Assembly: GCF_013367775.1 (NCBI RefSeq)
Contig: NZ_CP055157.1
Span: 372,001 to 436,000 of the forward strand
DNA from: Microbulbifer sp. YPW1
GTDB lineage: Bacteria; Pseudomonadota; Gammaproteobacteria; Pseudomonadales; Cellvibrionaceae
Reading direction: 5' to 3'
DNA: 64,000 nt
Shown here: positions 17,748 through 27,502 of the stretch, piece after piece
Layout of the letters: each line of letters starts with the position of its first letter
Position numbering within the stretch: position 1 is the first letter of the stretch
Notes under the pieces: model-generated
Seen by the model: the letters and a program-made list of their open reading frames with translations, nothing else
Database searches by the model: none
Told to the model about the DNA's origin: nothing
Translations under genes and position numbers: made by a program

Positions 17748-20011
17748 GCAACAGCAGCCTCGGTTACTGCAAGCTCATCTTGCCCTGCCAAGGAAAAATC
17801 TTCCCGGGCACGGGTAAGGTTGGGGTGATAGAACGGATCGCGCTGCAACAGCGCGCCCCAACGTTCTGCCAAGCGGGCCTTTTCTTCATCAAAACGGGCG
17901 ATCTTTTCCGGGGTATCTTCCTGCCCGCGGGACTTGCTCTCATGATGGTAAAGCTCGGCAAACGGTGTAAAGACGTTCAAGTAGCCAGCTGCCTGCACAC
18001 GCAGACAGAAATCCACATCGTTATAGGCCACGGTATAGGCCTCATCCAGGCCGCCCACCTGTTCATAGACAGACTTGCGTACAAACAGGCAAGCACCGGT
18101 CACCGCGCTCAGGTTCTGGCGCACCTTTAAACGATTGAAATACCCCTGACTACCCCGCGGTGACCCGCGGTGGGAGTGGGCCGCGTAGCCGCCCAGTCCA
18201 AGAATGACTCCAGCATGCTGCACGGTATCATCCGGGTAATAAAGTAGAGCTCCCACACAGCCATTCTCAGGCTGCTGCGACAGTGACGCCAGCTCCTCAA
18301 TCCAGCCCGGAGTGATCACTTCCACATCGTTATTGATTAGGCCGATGATTTCACCGCGGGCCTCTGTCACGCCGAAATTGTTGATGGCGGAATAATTAAA
18401 AGGATGGTCGTACGCCAATACCCGCACCCGAGAATCAAAATTCTGCACTTCTGAAAACCAAGCGAGCGTTGCTGAATCCCGGCTTTGGTTATCAAGGATC
18501 AAAATTTCAAAGTTACTGTAGGTTGAACGCGAAAGTATCGACTCCACACAAGGACGGAGGACAGACAGCATATCCCTGGTAGGTATCAACAGGCTCACCA
18601 ATGGTTGACTGGCCATTTGGTAATCAACTCGATATAGATTGTCATCCTCTGTTTCAAGGGCACGCGCAGCGATACCTTGTGTGTCAAGGTAATCCTGAAG
18701 CGCCTTTCGCCCGGCCTTCGACGTATAACTTTTCTGATCTGAACTCAGTGCTGTAGAACCCTCGTGCGCTCGCCAGTGATAAAGCACCTTTGGTATATGC
18801 AAAATCTTTTCTGCTGACGATAACGCCGAACAACGTAAAATTAAATCGTAATCCTGAGCACCCTCAACACCAGCACCCTCACGGAAACCACCCGCAATAT
18901 CCAGTAATGTGCGGCGATAGATTGCAAGGTGCGTCACATAATTGTGGGAAAGCAACAACGCCGGATTCCAATCAGGCTTGTAATGAGGAGAAAAGCGATT
19001 GCCGTCACCATCGATAAAATCCTCGTCCGAGTAGAAAATCTCCGCGTTTGGAGCAGATTGAATTGCTGTTGCAACCTCCAAAAGCGCATGCTCGAACAAG
19101 CAATCATCATGATCCAGAAGCGCAACATAATCGCCTTGTGCCACAGAAAGCGCTGAGTTACTTGCAGCACAAATATGTCCATTGCAAAATCGCCGAACCA
19201 AATTAATACGAGGGTCGCAGTCGGCATACTCAAGCAAGGTCTTAGTGACAAGAGGATCCGTAGACGCATCATCTGCGATACAGAGTTGCCAGTTACTGTA
19301 GGATTGCGCAAGAACAGAGTCCAAGCATGCTTTCAACATGGACAGCGGGGGATTATAAACCGGCAAAACCACAGAAATCTTAGGTTTTACAGGCATCCGA
19401 CGGAGACGCTCTACAATAGTGTTAACGGAATAGCTAGCGCGTTGACGCGCTAGCTGTGTTTGATAACTGGAATGCGCTGCCGGAAAGAAAAGCTGATCGT
19501 AAGCCTGGAAGAGGCTTCGCCAACCGACAGCGCGAGCATCGCCAATTGATTCGTATTTTTGGGCGTTAACAAGCTTGCGCACCATAACCCGCACAGCAAA
19601 GCCCCGCGTAATTTTAAGCAGCTTGAAATGATCAAACCTCACCTCAGCAGGGAAATCACATGGATCAAGCCGTAGCGTGCGAGCCCGAGCAGGGAAGTAG
19701 CAGACTCGCTTGGACAACTGGCCGGGCTCCACCGTAAGTGAAAAAGATTCTACTTCCTTGTAGCCGTGCCCGTAATCAGCATAGAGGCGACAAGGAAGCG
19801 CTGGCACATTTGCTGAAAGCTCTAGCTCGAGCATATACCAGCCACGAGGATAAAGCCCCGAAGAAGGAAAAACATTTAAAGAAGGATCACCGCCGGAACA
19901 CCGCCAAAATGTACCGGCAAGAACAGTATCCTCAAGTGCGGTAATCTGCAAGGGGTGGCGTCGATTCAACCAACGACGCAGCTCACCCAATAACAAGCGG
20001 AAATTAAGCAT
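17744..20011 (-). CDS. Large two-domain GT2 glycosyltransferase
   Basis: A 755-aa cytoplasmic glycosyltransferase. An N-terminal beta domain (RGWYMLELELSA, VCYFPARARTLRLD) is followed by two intact GT-A domains. Domain 1 (about residues 215-440) has ISVVLPVYNPP, CIADDAST, ALLDHDDCL and YSDEDF. Domain 2 (about 480-735) has VSLLIPTRDML, ILILDNQSRDS, the metal motif GLINNDVEVITPGW and YNDVDFCLRVQAAGY. Two active sites suggest it adds two sugars, for example alternating residues. It is the likely ancestor or sister of the 14391-16643 protein, with the sulfotransferase gene between them. It is followed with a 4-base overlap by the sulfotransferase. Confidence 0.9.
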   Translation of the reverse strand: MLNFRLLLGELRRWLNRRHPLQITALEDTVLAGTFWRCSGGDPSLNVFPSSGLYPRGWYMLELELSANVPALPCRLYADYGHGYKEVESFSLTVEPGQLSKRVCYFPARARTLRLDPCDFPAEVRFDHFKLLKITRGFAVRVMVRKLVNAQKYESIGDARAVGWRSLFQAYDQLFFPAAHSSYQTQLARQRASYSVNTIVERLRRMPVKPKISVVLPVYNPPLSMLKACLDSVLAQSYSNWQLCIADDASTDPLVTKTLLEYADCDPRINLVRRFCNGHICAASNSALSVAQGDYVALLDHDDCLFEHALLEVATAIQSAPNAEIFYSDEDFIDGDGNRFSPHYKPDWNPALLLSHNYVTHLAIYRRTLLDIAGGFREGAGVEGAQDYDLILRCSALSSAEKILHIPKVLYHWRAHEGSTALSSDQKSYTSKAGRKALQDYLDTQGIAARALETEDDNLYRVDYQMASQPLVSLLIPTRDMLSVLRPCVESILSRSTYSNFEILILDNQSRDSATLAWFSEVQNFDSRVRVLAYDHPFNYSAINNFGVTEARGEIIGLINNDVEVITPGWIEELASLSQQPENGCVGALLYYPDDTVQHAGVILGLGGYAAHSHRGSPRGSQGYFNRLKVRQNLSAVTGACLFVRKSVYEQVGGLDEAYTVAYNDVDFCLRVQAAGYLNVFTPFAELYHHESKSRGQEDTPEKIARFDEEKARLAERWGALLQRDPFYHPNLTRAREDFSLAGQDELAVTEAAVA

Positions 20012-20094
20012 GCAAAGAAAAAGGTTTACCTATAGGGGGCAATGAGAAACTTCGTCCTTACCCAAACAAAAAAAGCGTTTCCCTCAAGCGAAAG

Positions 20095-20290
20095 CTATAC
20101 AAGCAAGTCCAATACCGCCTGCGCCTGCCACAAATCCAGATCCGATCCCGTATAGATTTGGCCAGCGAAAATGTGTCTTGAGAAAATTCGCCACTAAGAC
20201 AGCCCAATGGACAGAGCCTTGGCCAGCACCGTATCAGTGCCAGCCAAATCGAAAAGGAATGATTGCTTGACAGCAATAAGTGTCAATTCT
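20095..20290 (-). pseudogene. Possible remnant of a lost gene between ugd and the GT2 gene
   Basis: The 282-base gap between ugd and the next gene has no intact ORF, but one minus-strand frame reads like protein: PELTLIAVKQSFLFDLAG, ALSIGLS, an in-frame TAG at 20194-20196, then WRIFSRHIFAGQIYTGSDLD and WQAQAVLDLLV before a TAG at 20095-20097. It may be the decayed C-terminal part of a capsule gene. I do not recognise the family, and chance open frames of this length occur. Confidence 0.28.
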
Positions 20291-20293
20291 GGC

Positions 20294-21460
20294 TCAATCA
20301 CCGCCAAAAAGATCTCGAGTATAAACCTTATCCTCGACATCCAACAGCTCATCAACCATCCGATTTGTAATAATCACATCACAAATTTGCTTGAATGCAT
20401 CAAGATTACGCATTACCGGGGATCTAAAAAACTCTTCCTCAGCTAAAGCAGGCTCATAAACCACGACATCTACACCCTTCGCCTTGATACGTTTCATCAC
20501 GCCCTGTATAGATGAAGAGCGGAAATTATCTGAACCCGCCTTCATAATTAATCGGTAAACGCCCACCACTCGCGGATTTTTTTTAACAATTGAATCGGCA
20601 ACAAAATCTTTACGCGTGGTATTAGCATCCACAATAGCCGAAATCAAATTGTTCGGCACATCTTGATAATTGGCGAGTAACTGCTTGGTATCTTTTGGCA
20701 AACAGTAGCCACCATAACCAAATGACGGGTTATTGTAGTGATTTCCCACCCTAGGATCCAAGCATACGCCTTCGATTATTTGCCGTGAATCAAGAGCGTG
20801 GGTTTCCGCATAGGAATCAAGTTCATTAAAATATGCCACCCGCATAGCTAAATATGTATTCGAAAATAGCTTAATAGCCTCTGCTTCTGTGCTATCGACA
20901 TATAAAACAGGAACTTCTTTATCCGATGCCCCTTCAATCAAAAGCCTTGCGAAACTCTCGGCCCTGCCACTTTTTTCGCCAACAACAATTCTAGAAGGAT
21001 AAAGGTTGTCGTGAAGCGCACTACCCTCTCTCAAAAACTCGGGAGAAAAAATAATATTGTCAACCCCAATACGCTGACATAAAGATTTTGTATAGCCTAC
21101 AGGAACCGTTGATTTAATAACTATGACAGCATCGGGATTGACAGACAAAACATTATCTATAACCACCTCCACAGACCGGACATTGAAACGATTAGTCTCA
21201 ACATCGTAATCCGTCGGCGTCGCAACAACTACAAAGTTAGCCTCTCGATATGCATCAGCCCAATCCAGTGTTGCCGTAAGATCAAGATTTTCTTCCGCAA
21301 GAAACCTCTCGATTTCCGAATCGCAAATAGGCGATCGTCTAGCATTTATGGTTTCAACTTTTTCGGGGACAACATCGACAGCTATAACTTTGTTATTCTG
21401 CGCCAACAATGCTGCGATGGACATACCCACATATCCCGTCCCGGCCACCGCGATTTTCAT
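20294..21460 (-). CDS. ugd: UDP-glucose 6-dehydrogenase
   Basis: A 388-aa enzyme that oxidises UDP-glucose to UDP-glucuronate with two NAD+. The N-terminal Rossmann motif is [14 protein letters not shown]. Other family motifs are [28 protein letters not shown], the substrate-binding lysine region [22 protein letters not shown] and the catalytic cysteine in [14 protein letters not shown]. Length and motifs fit the short Ugd class (about 388 aa, as in enterics). It supplies glucuronate for the capsule, using UDP-glucose that GalU (35425-36336) can provide. It lies in the A+T-rich central cassette. Confidence 0.97.
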   Translation of the reverse strand: MKIAVAGTGYVGMSIAALLAQNNKVIAVDVVPEKVETINARRSPICDSEIERFLAEENLDLTATLDWADAYREANFVVVATPTDYDVETNRFNVRSVEVVIDNVLSVNPDAVIVIKSTVPVGYTKSLCQRIGVDNIIFSPEFLREGSALHDNLYPSRIVVGEKSGRAESFARLLIEGASDKEVPVLYVDSTEAEAIKLFSNTYLAMRVAYFNELDSYAETHALDSRQIIEGVCLDPRVGNHYNNPSFGYGGYCLPKDTKQLLANYQDVPNNLISAIVDANTTRKDFVADSIVKKNPRVVGVYRLIMKAGSDNFRSSSIQGVMKRIKAKGVDVVVYEPALAEEEFFRSPVMRNLDAFKQICDVIITNRMVDELLDVEDKVYTRDLFGGD

Positions 21461-21490
21461 ACAAACCTACCAACTCACTTAAAAACACTA

Positions 21491-22174
21491 TTACAAAGAA
21501 ACACGGGCAAACTTACCCAATGGTGTTCGAGTTAGCCGCTCAGATGAAACTGGATACTTAGAGAAAATCTTGTCCCAGCAATCAGCGGAATAAGAATATG
21601 CATCGTGGTAAGGAGCAAAAAACTTCACGACCTCTACCTCAACCTCTCCCCCCAAGGCCCCTAAACGATCACCCAACAAAGACCTCTGCTCCTCAGTAAG
21701 AACCACTATCAACTTGAAACTCAAGCTTGGACACTTATACTGCAAGTAATCCAAAAACCTTTGCAACGATGCAACATCTGGCTCGCTGTTACTCTTATAG
21801 AAAAATGCAATTTTTTTATTCGACGCTAGGTCCTGGTGCCATTTTTTCACAAGATGCATCAATTTATTTTTTTCTTCGATACGATACTTTTCAGCTTCAA
21901 TTTCTGAGCACAAAACTTTACGCTCTCCACCCTCAAGCGCAGACTTTATCGAAGAATGCCAACTAACATTATATTTATCGCACCGAACCATATCATTAGA
22001 AACCGGTGACACACTCTCATAAACCCCATCGAAATCAGCTTCCAAAAGACGCATATTTTCTAGAAGATCTGACCTACCAAACCTAAACACGGACGAATAG
22101 TCATAGCCAATGCGCCAAAAGTTCAACCCTGCTTCACAGTTATCGCCTACAGAGATATATTCATCGAAGATCAT
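21491..22174 (-). CDS. DUF1796-like (putative papain-like cysteine peptidase family) protein
   Basis: A 227-aa soluble protein. The N terminus EYISVGDNCEAGLNFWRIGYDYSSVFRF has the 'S(I/V)G-x-NC' plus Arg pattern of DUF1796, a family found in polysaccharide loci and suggested, without strong experimental support, to be papain-like. The conserved Cys of that pattern is present at about residue 13. HKD-like or His residues that would complete a catalytic site are not certain. The rest (FKLIVVLTEEQRS) resembles an alpha/beta domain. It lies 30 bases after the ATP-grasp gene and 30 bases before ugd on the same strand, so it belongs to the capsule operon. Its role is unknown. Confidence 0.5.
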   Translation of the reverse strand: MIFDEYISVGDNCEAGLNFWRIGYDYSSVFRFGRSDLLENMRLLEADFDGVYESVSPVSNDMVRCDKYNVSWHSSIKSALEGGERKVLCSEIEAEKYRIEEKNKLMHLVKKWHQDLASNKKIAFFYKSNSEPDVASLQRFLDYLQYKCPSLSFKLIVVLTEEQRSLLGDRLGALGGEVEVEVVKFFAPYHDAYSYSADCWDKIFSKYPVSSERLTRTPLGKFARVSL

Positions 22175-22202
22175 TTTTCAAACCAAACCCGTAGCTTACT
22201 AA

Positions 22203-23456
22203 TTAATATGTCGAAAAAACTCTTTTTGCATACTCATACCCCTCATCCGCAATTTCAGAGATACGTTCCAGGGAACCATCGGAATCTTGAGGAAAATACG
22301 CCAACTTAACTTGATGAAATCGAGTTTCAAACCACGGTCCGCGACCAATACGTTCACAATAAAATTCGAGCGCGGCACTGGCAAACACCAACCCTCCCTT
22401 CGCTGAAGAGAACAATCCACTACCGGAAGAGATGCGACTGGCCAAAGTAAAGGCTTGCTCACCATCGCCATTTAAAAACCCGATATACTTAAAAATAAAT
22501 TCAAAATGACTACCTAATTTACTAGATATGAAGCTTAGCCCTCTCGCGGACAACCTATCTCGATCCAACATTCGAGCAACACGAAAACCAAACACATCCA
22601 AGTCTTCCTGACAAGCTACACGTTCACTATTCAGTGCAGACTCCATACTTACATAATCTATATCAAACCCAGAAGCTGACGAAAAAGCCGCCCCCGAAAC
22701 AGCTTGATCCAGAATACCCAGGACCCTTTCACTAAACGTTACCATTCCACTATCGGGAGCCCCCGGAGCAAACGTAAACTCTCCAAAAACAGGACCATCT
22801 TTTGAGTCAAAACAATCTACACTAACAAAATTTGTACCAGTGCTCTCAGAAAGCTTGGACGCCATCAAAATCATTTCTGGCGCATTAAATGGAACCACAT
22901 GCCCAGATGGCATCCATCGAGTCTCATCAAAAAAATAATCCTCTCCATATCGAAGTGGAACAAAAGAGCCATCGAATATAGCAACTCTAGCGGGAGAAAC
23001 GTTTCTATCAATCTGAATTATTAGCGCTACGTTTTTACCAAAGCAGTAAAACTTGTAATCAAGGGGGATATCTCTTCCCCTAACATACGACTCTACAAAG
23101 GACTCAACCAACCAAAACGACGGAGCTTTTCCAGGCAAATCAAAACCTATTTGATGCCGTGAGACTTCGGACAGATCCAGCAAATTTATATACCGATTCC
23201 CGGATATTTTTTTTATCAAATAAACGCCAATACAAGAATGGCGATCGCCTGCCTTCACTACAAATTGATTCCCATACTCCTCAACACCGAAATCAAATGC
23301 GGCGCGTGCTGAATCAAAACGATGCGCAAATGGAGCACTGTAACCTAATCCTCTCACATGGGCATATGCACACTCCTTATCATCCAGCCTCCAAAAATCT
23401 GCAGTCTGCTTACTCTCAAATCTCTTACGCAAAAATCCCAAAAAATTCATATTCAC
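22203..23456 (-). CDS. ATP-grasp (TupA-like) protein of the capsule locus
   Basis: A 417-aa protein. The first 270 residues look like the TupA-like ATP-grasp family of polysaccharide loci: VVKAGDRHSCIGVYLIK (phosphate-binding strand-loop), VESFVESYVRGRDIPLDYKFYCFG, ALIIQIDR, and the metal-binding end FVSVDCFDSKDGPVFGEFTFAPGAP with Asp and Glu ligands. TupA-type proteins of teichuronopeptide loci join an amino acid to glucuronate, so an amide substitution of the glucuronate made by Ugd is a reasonable guess. The C-terminal part of about 130 residues is not recognised. It is A+T-rich, as are its neighbours. It starts 41 bases after the large GT; a second ATG two codons in is possible. Confidence 0.65.
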   Translation of the reverse strand: MNMNFLGFLRKRFESKQTADFWRLDDKECAYAHVRGLGYSAPFAHRFDSARAAFDFGVEEYGNQFVVKAGDRHSCIGVYLIKKISGNRYINLLDLSEVSRHQIGFDLPGKAPSFWLVESFVESYVRGRDIPLDYKFYCFGKNVALIIQIDRNVSPARVAIFDGSFVPLRYGEDYFFDETRWMPSGHVVPFNAPEMILMASKLSESTGTNFVSVDCFDSKDGPVFGEFTFAPGAPDSGMVTFSERVLGILDQAVSGAAFSSASGFDIDYVSMESALNSERVACQEDLDVFGFRVARMLDRDRLSARGLSFISSKLGSHFEFIFKYIGFLNGDGEQAFTLASRISSGSGLFSSAKGGLVFASAALEFYCERIGRGPWFETRFHQVKLAYFPQDSDGSLERISEIADEGYEYAKRVFSTY

Positions 23457-23497
23457 CCCCTAATCAATCCAACTCAAAAAATCCAACTCTGAAAAGG

Positions 23498-26275
23498 TCA
23501 AAAATCCCACTCGGAAACTGGAAAATCTTGAGACCAACTATTCTTGACAAACATAACCTCAAACTCCTCTTTATCCTTCTTTTTTAAGCTGGATGTAGAC
23601 TGCTGGTGCAAGTGATAGAGCTTGGACTTAGGCGTAAAGTATACTTTCTTGCCTCCCTGATACCTTACAGCGTAACAATACAGACGATCGGATCGGTAAT
23701 GCCGCCCCAGCTTCTCATCGAGCAAACCGACCTCTCGAATTACAGAGCGGGGGATATACACACAAAAGAATGGAACGAAGTTAACTTCAAACTCGGGCGC
23801 CGAATCCAGCAAACCAGCGAGCTCCAGATTTTTATGGTGATACGACACGCTAACATCGGTCTCGCAATTCGGATCCGCATAAGGGACGTGAGTATTGAGA
23901 GTTTTGGTGTTTGGGAAAAGCACCTGCTGCGGGCAAACAATTCCCGCATCTGGGTACCTCTCCACAACATCCTGCATTGCCTGTACCCACCCCGAAGTTG
24001 CAATGGCATCGTTATTCAGCAAAATAATATCATTGGAATACTGCGCAAGTTCTATCCCCTGATTTACGGCAGCAGTAAAACCAAGGTTAAGTTCATTAAA
24101 AACCGACTTGACATTTTTGTGCGCGGAAAGCTCCCTTACAACCTCGATGGTCTCAGAATCCGAACAATTATCAATAATAATGATTTCAGTTAGCTCTGGA
24201 TCTGTGGTCCTCAAGACGCTCTCAATACATGCCCGGAAAATTTTCGGAATATTGAAACTGACAACGATCACACTCACAGGACACTTTTGCGAGAGCAAGC
24301 TACTCTTGATCTGGCTGGAGGTTACCGGAGAAGAAGCCTCTTCACCGTCACCACGATAACCTATTTCATCATACTCCAGCACAAACTCTTCACGCCCGAG
24401 AGAGCGAGACTGACTCAATGCAGATTTTGCAGACGCGAGGTCTTCGGTTATGGTAATTGCGTTTCCTTCACTGTAGTAATAATAGTTGGAAACGATATTA
24501 CTTATCGCAAGGGGTTTTTTATCCTCTGAGTATCTGAGCACCAAGTCCCAGTCCACCAATCGGCGCAACTTGGTATCAAAACCGCCAAGGCGGTCGAAAA
24601 TAGAACGGCGATGCACAAATGCATTCATATCGATGTAATTGCGATTTTCGAGCAGTGTTCGATTAAAAGGCCCGAACCTTACGGCGCATGGCTGCGACTG
24701 CTCATTGCGGTACAAATACTGTGCAGTATAAGCACAATCGTAATCTCTCTTTTCCTCCAGGTTGCCTACCACGAGTAACAGGAAGTTTTCTCTCCAGTCG
24801 TTATCAGTGTCCAGGTAAGCGATATACTCGCCTTTCGCGATCGTCAAACCATGATTTCTTGCGTGGGAGACACCTAGATTCCCGTCCAATCTGACATACC
24901 GAATACGATCATCTCCAAAAGCGGCGATCACATCAGAAGTATTATCGGAGCTACCATCGTCAATCACGATCAATTCCCAATTGAAATATGATTGCGCAAG
25001 CACGGATTGCACCGCTCTTCCAATAATATGCGCGCGATTGTACGTCGGCATAACGATCGTCACTAACGGTGCATTTTTTCCTTCAAGTTGTCTCGAGTAC
25101 CTTTTGGAATCAAATTTCTCCAGCCAGTCCATATAAGCAAAACAGCGCTTATCCTCTTCTCGAAATGGCGCAGGAACCTCACGATTAAAGAAACTCCACT
25201 TAAGATAACCCTCGAAATCGGTGTACTCCCTATCGTTTTTCAGTTCAATTTTTCTTGACGCAATAAAGAAATCGCCAGATTCATCCCGTATTTCAACTTC
25301 ATGCTTCCGACCATCGATAAAATTTTGAGGCACAGAGTACTCGAACCCTGCGTATCCAGAGTTGATTCCATGCTCCTCTAGGTCTTTTCTAAAAATTTTT
25401 GCTACCGTGGTTCCTGCCCGCACTCCATCAATATAGATGGATATCTCTGAACCGTTGTCACGATACTCATCACCAATACATGCCCAACCGCGAATTACAT
25501 TTGCACGGTTTGGCCTATCTACATTACCCCGGAACCCATCCTTTCTGACACGAGGTAGAATTTTCGTCGCCTCGACGGCAACTCCTGAGTGAGGAAGCTG
25601 GCTAAATTCTTTGGCATTAAAGACAAACTTGGTCTCTCCGACCACCTTGGCTGTAAGTTTGTGCTTACATCCATTAACGAACTCGAAAGGAATTGGATAC
25701 TCGAAGCCACAGCGGCCATCGCCGCCAACCTTTTCTTTTACGTCAAGGCGTTCTTTATTTGCACAAACGGTTGCGAGAATATGATCATTAATTTTGATTT
25801 CGACAAAAGGTTTGACGTCAGGCCGATCTTTAACCATGACCCACCCACGAATACGCCCCGGCAGAGGGTTATCCAAACGGCCATCGAGTACTAAGCTTTC
25901 ATTTACGCTAAACTTTGCATCGACAAAAATAGGTTCAAAGGAGAATCTTCTACCATCACTTGTCTCTGCTTCAACCTTGATCTGATGGCGCTTGCCATCC
26001 GTAAGGATCGCCCCCAAATCGGCACTAAAGGCGCAAAATCCATCCCCGATGCTGGCGTCTGCCAGATCCTGGCGAAATTTATCCGCTTTCAAGTTGAGAA
26101 TTGATTTCTCGCCGCTAAAAATTCGCACTTGAACTTTTTCGCCATGCTGGAAGTCACACACCCAACCCCGAATAACATTTTCATCACACTGGTCTATCCT
26201 TCCGCGAACAGAAGGCAAAGCCACAATGTTAGGCTTGCGGTTTTTACTAGTGAACTTACGAATTTTAGAAAGCAT
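23498..26275 (-). CDS. Two-domain GT2 glycosyltransferase with three N-terminal RGW modules
   Basis: A 925-aa protein. Residues of about 20-340 are three tandem copies of a beta module of about 100 aa, each with a G-x-(I/V/L)-D start, an IRGW motif (NVIRGWVCDF, GRIRGWVMVK, NVIRGWACIG), an R-x-D-(L/V) segment and a G-x-(C/A)-(A/G)-F strand. Residues of about 400-640 form a first GT-A domain (VTIVMPTYNRAHIIGRA, LIVIDDGSSDNT, metal motif YLDTDNDW). Residues of about 670-915 form a second (VSVIVVSFNIPKIFRACIES, IIIIDNCSDSE, ILLNNDAIATSGW). Both active sites look intact. It is expected to act in the cytoplasm in building the capsule repeat. The modules probably bind glycan or organise the complex; this is inference. 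It follows rmlB by 74 bases and is probably a rhamnosyl-adding enzyme, though this cannot be proved. Confidence 0.85.
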   Translation of the reverse strand: MLSKIRKFTSKNRKPNIVALPSVRGRIDQCDENVIRGWVCDFQHGEKVQVRIFSGEKSILNLKADKFRQDLADASIGDGFCAFSADLGAILTDGKRHQIKVEAETSDGRRFSFEPIFVDAKFSVNESLVLDGRLDNPLPGRIRGWVMVKDRPDVKPFVEIKINDHILATVCANKERLDVKEKVGGDGRCGFEYPIPFEFVNGCKHKLTAKVVGETKFVFNAKEFSQLPHSGVAVEATKILPRVRKDGFRGNVDRPNRANVIRGWACIGDEYRDNGSEISIYIDGVRAGTTVAKIFRKDLEEHGINSGYAGFEYSVPQNFIDGRKHEVEIRDESGDFFIASRKIELKNDREYTDFEGYLKWSFFNREVPAPFREEDKRCFAYMDWLEKFDSKRYSRQLEGKNAPLVTIVMPTYNRAHIIGRAVQSVLAQSYFNWELIVIDDGSSDNTSDVIAAFGDDRIRYVRLDGNLGVSHARNHGLTIAKGEYIAYLDTDNDWRENFLLLVVGNLEEKRDYDCAYTAQYLYRNEQSQPCAVRFGPFNRTLLENRNYIDMNAFVHRRSIFDRLGGFDTKLRRLVDWDLVLRYSEDKKPLAISNIVSNYYYYSEGNAITITEDLASAKSALSQSRSLGREEFVLEYDEIGYRGDGEEASSPVTSSQIKSSLLSQKCPVSVIVVSFNIPKIFRACIESVLRTTDPELTEIIIIDNCSDSETIEVVRELSAHKNVKSVFNELNLGFTAAVNQGIELAQYSNDIILLNNDAIATSGWVQAMQDVVERYPDAGIVCPQQVLFPNTKTLNTHVPYADPNCETDVSVSYHHKNLELAGLLDSAPEFEVNFVPFFCVYIPRSVIREVGLLDEKLGRHYRSDRLYCYAVRYQGGKKVYFTPKSKLYHLHQQSTSSLKKKDKEEFEVMFVKNSWSQDFPVSEWDF

Positions 26276-26349
26276 AGTTACCCCAAAAAAATCTGCTATC
26301 GCACTACCCGGGATTAAAACCCGAGCTATCTCCTTAAACGTTCAAATTT

Positions 26350-27432
26350 TTATTCAGATTGGTAACTGCCATCCTGTATTTCACGCCACCAATTCTCATT
26401 TTCCAGGTACCAAGACACCGTTTTTCGAATGCCACTTTCGAAGTTCACATTCGGCTCATATACCAGCTCAATGCGGCTCTTTGTGGGATCAATCGCATAA
26501 CGCCGATCATGGCCAGCGCGATCAGTAACATAGGTAATCAGATCCTCTGAGCAACCTTGTTGAGCTTTGGTTGCCAATGGAAATCGTTGAGACAATAGGG
26601 GGTTCTGGGAAAATGCTTGATTCATAAGTTTACAGATCAGTTTAACGATATCGATATTGGCCCACTCATTAATGCCGCCAATGTTATAGCATTCGCCCAA
26701 GCGCCCGCTCTTTACCACAAGTTCAATTCCGCGTGCATGGTCTTCTACGTACAGCCAATCGCGAATCTGCTGGCCATCACCATAAATCGGCAGCGGTTTG
26801 TCGTGCAGGATATTGGTAATCACGAGCGGAATCAGTTTTTCCGGGAAGTGGTAAGGCCCGTAGTTATTTGAACAATTGCTGGTGGTGACATTCAGCCCAT
26901 AAGTGTGGTGGTAAGCACGCACCAAGTGATCCGATGCCGCCTTGCTCGCGGAATATGGGCTGTTTGGCGCGTAGGGTGTGGTCTCACTGAAGGCCGGATC
27001 ATTCGGACCCAATGTGCCGTATACCTCATCGGTTGAGACATGGTGGAAGCGGTGGCTATCTTTATTGAGTCCCTCATCCAACCAGACTTTCTTTACAGCC
27101 TTGAGCAGACTGTGGGTACCGATGATATTGGTTTCGATAAATGCATCCGGCCCGGTAATGGAGCGGTCTACATGGCTCTCCGCAGCAAAATGCACCAGCG
27201 TATCGATGTGATGCTCTTTGAGCAGCGTTTCTACCAGTGCGGTATCACAGATGTTGCCGTGGCTGAAGACAAAGTTCGGATTTTCTGCCACCGGATCCAG
27301 GTTAGCTTTGTTACCGGCATAGGTGAGTGCATCCAGTACGACCACCTTGTCTTGCGGGTAAGTTTTCATCCAGTAATGGACAAAATTGGCGCCGATAAAG
27401 CCGGCACCGCCGGTTACTAGCAGGTTGCTCAT
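26350..27432 (-). CDS. rmlB: dTDP-glucose 4,6-dehydratase RmlB
   Basis: A 360-aa NAD-dependent SDR enzyme, the second step of dTDP-L-rhamnose synthesis. Motifs: LLVTGGAGFIGANFVHYW (nucleotide binding), FAAESHVDRSI, HVSTDEVYG with Thr-Asp-Glu of the active site, YSASKAASDHLVRAYHHTYGL with the catalytic Tyr-x3-Lys, and NYGPYHFPEKLIPL. The length is normal. It is the last of the four rml genes in transcription order (A, C, D, B). A 109-base gap containing a REP unit separates it from rmlD. Confidence 0.97.
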   Translation of the reverse strand: MSNLLVTGGAGFIGANFVHYWMKTYPQDKVVVLDALTYAGNKANLDPVAENPNFVFSHGNICDTALVETLLKEHHIDTLVHFAAESHVDRSITGPDAFIETNIIGTHSLLKAVKKVWLDEGLNKDSHRFHHVSTDEVYGTLGPNDPAFSETTPYAPNSPYSASKAASDHLVRAYHHTYGLNVTTSNCSNNYGPYHFPEKLIPLVITNILHDKPLPIYGDGQQIRDWLYVEDHARGIELVVKSGRLGECYNIGGINEWANIDIVKLICKLMNQAFSQNPLLSQRFPLATKAQQGCSEDLITYVTDRAGHDRRYAIDPTKSRIELVYEPNVNFESGIRKTVSWYLENENWWREIQDGSYQSE

Positions 27433-27502
27433 TTGTTTGCAGTTCCGTTGGTCTTGGTTCCGGGGCTTACCGGAATATTCAGTTCTAGATTTTTTTGTTC
27501 GC

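Noticed and set aside
20058..20276. A 72-codon minus-strand frame between ugd and the GT2 gene
   Set aside because: The composition (many Arg, Trp, Cys) is not protein-like. A different frame of the same stretch looks more like a gene remnant.
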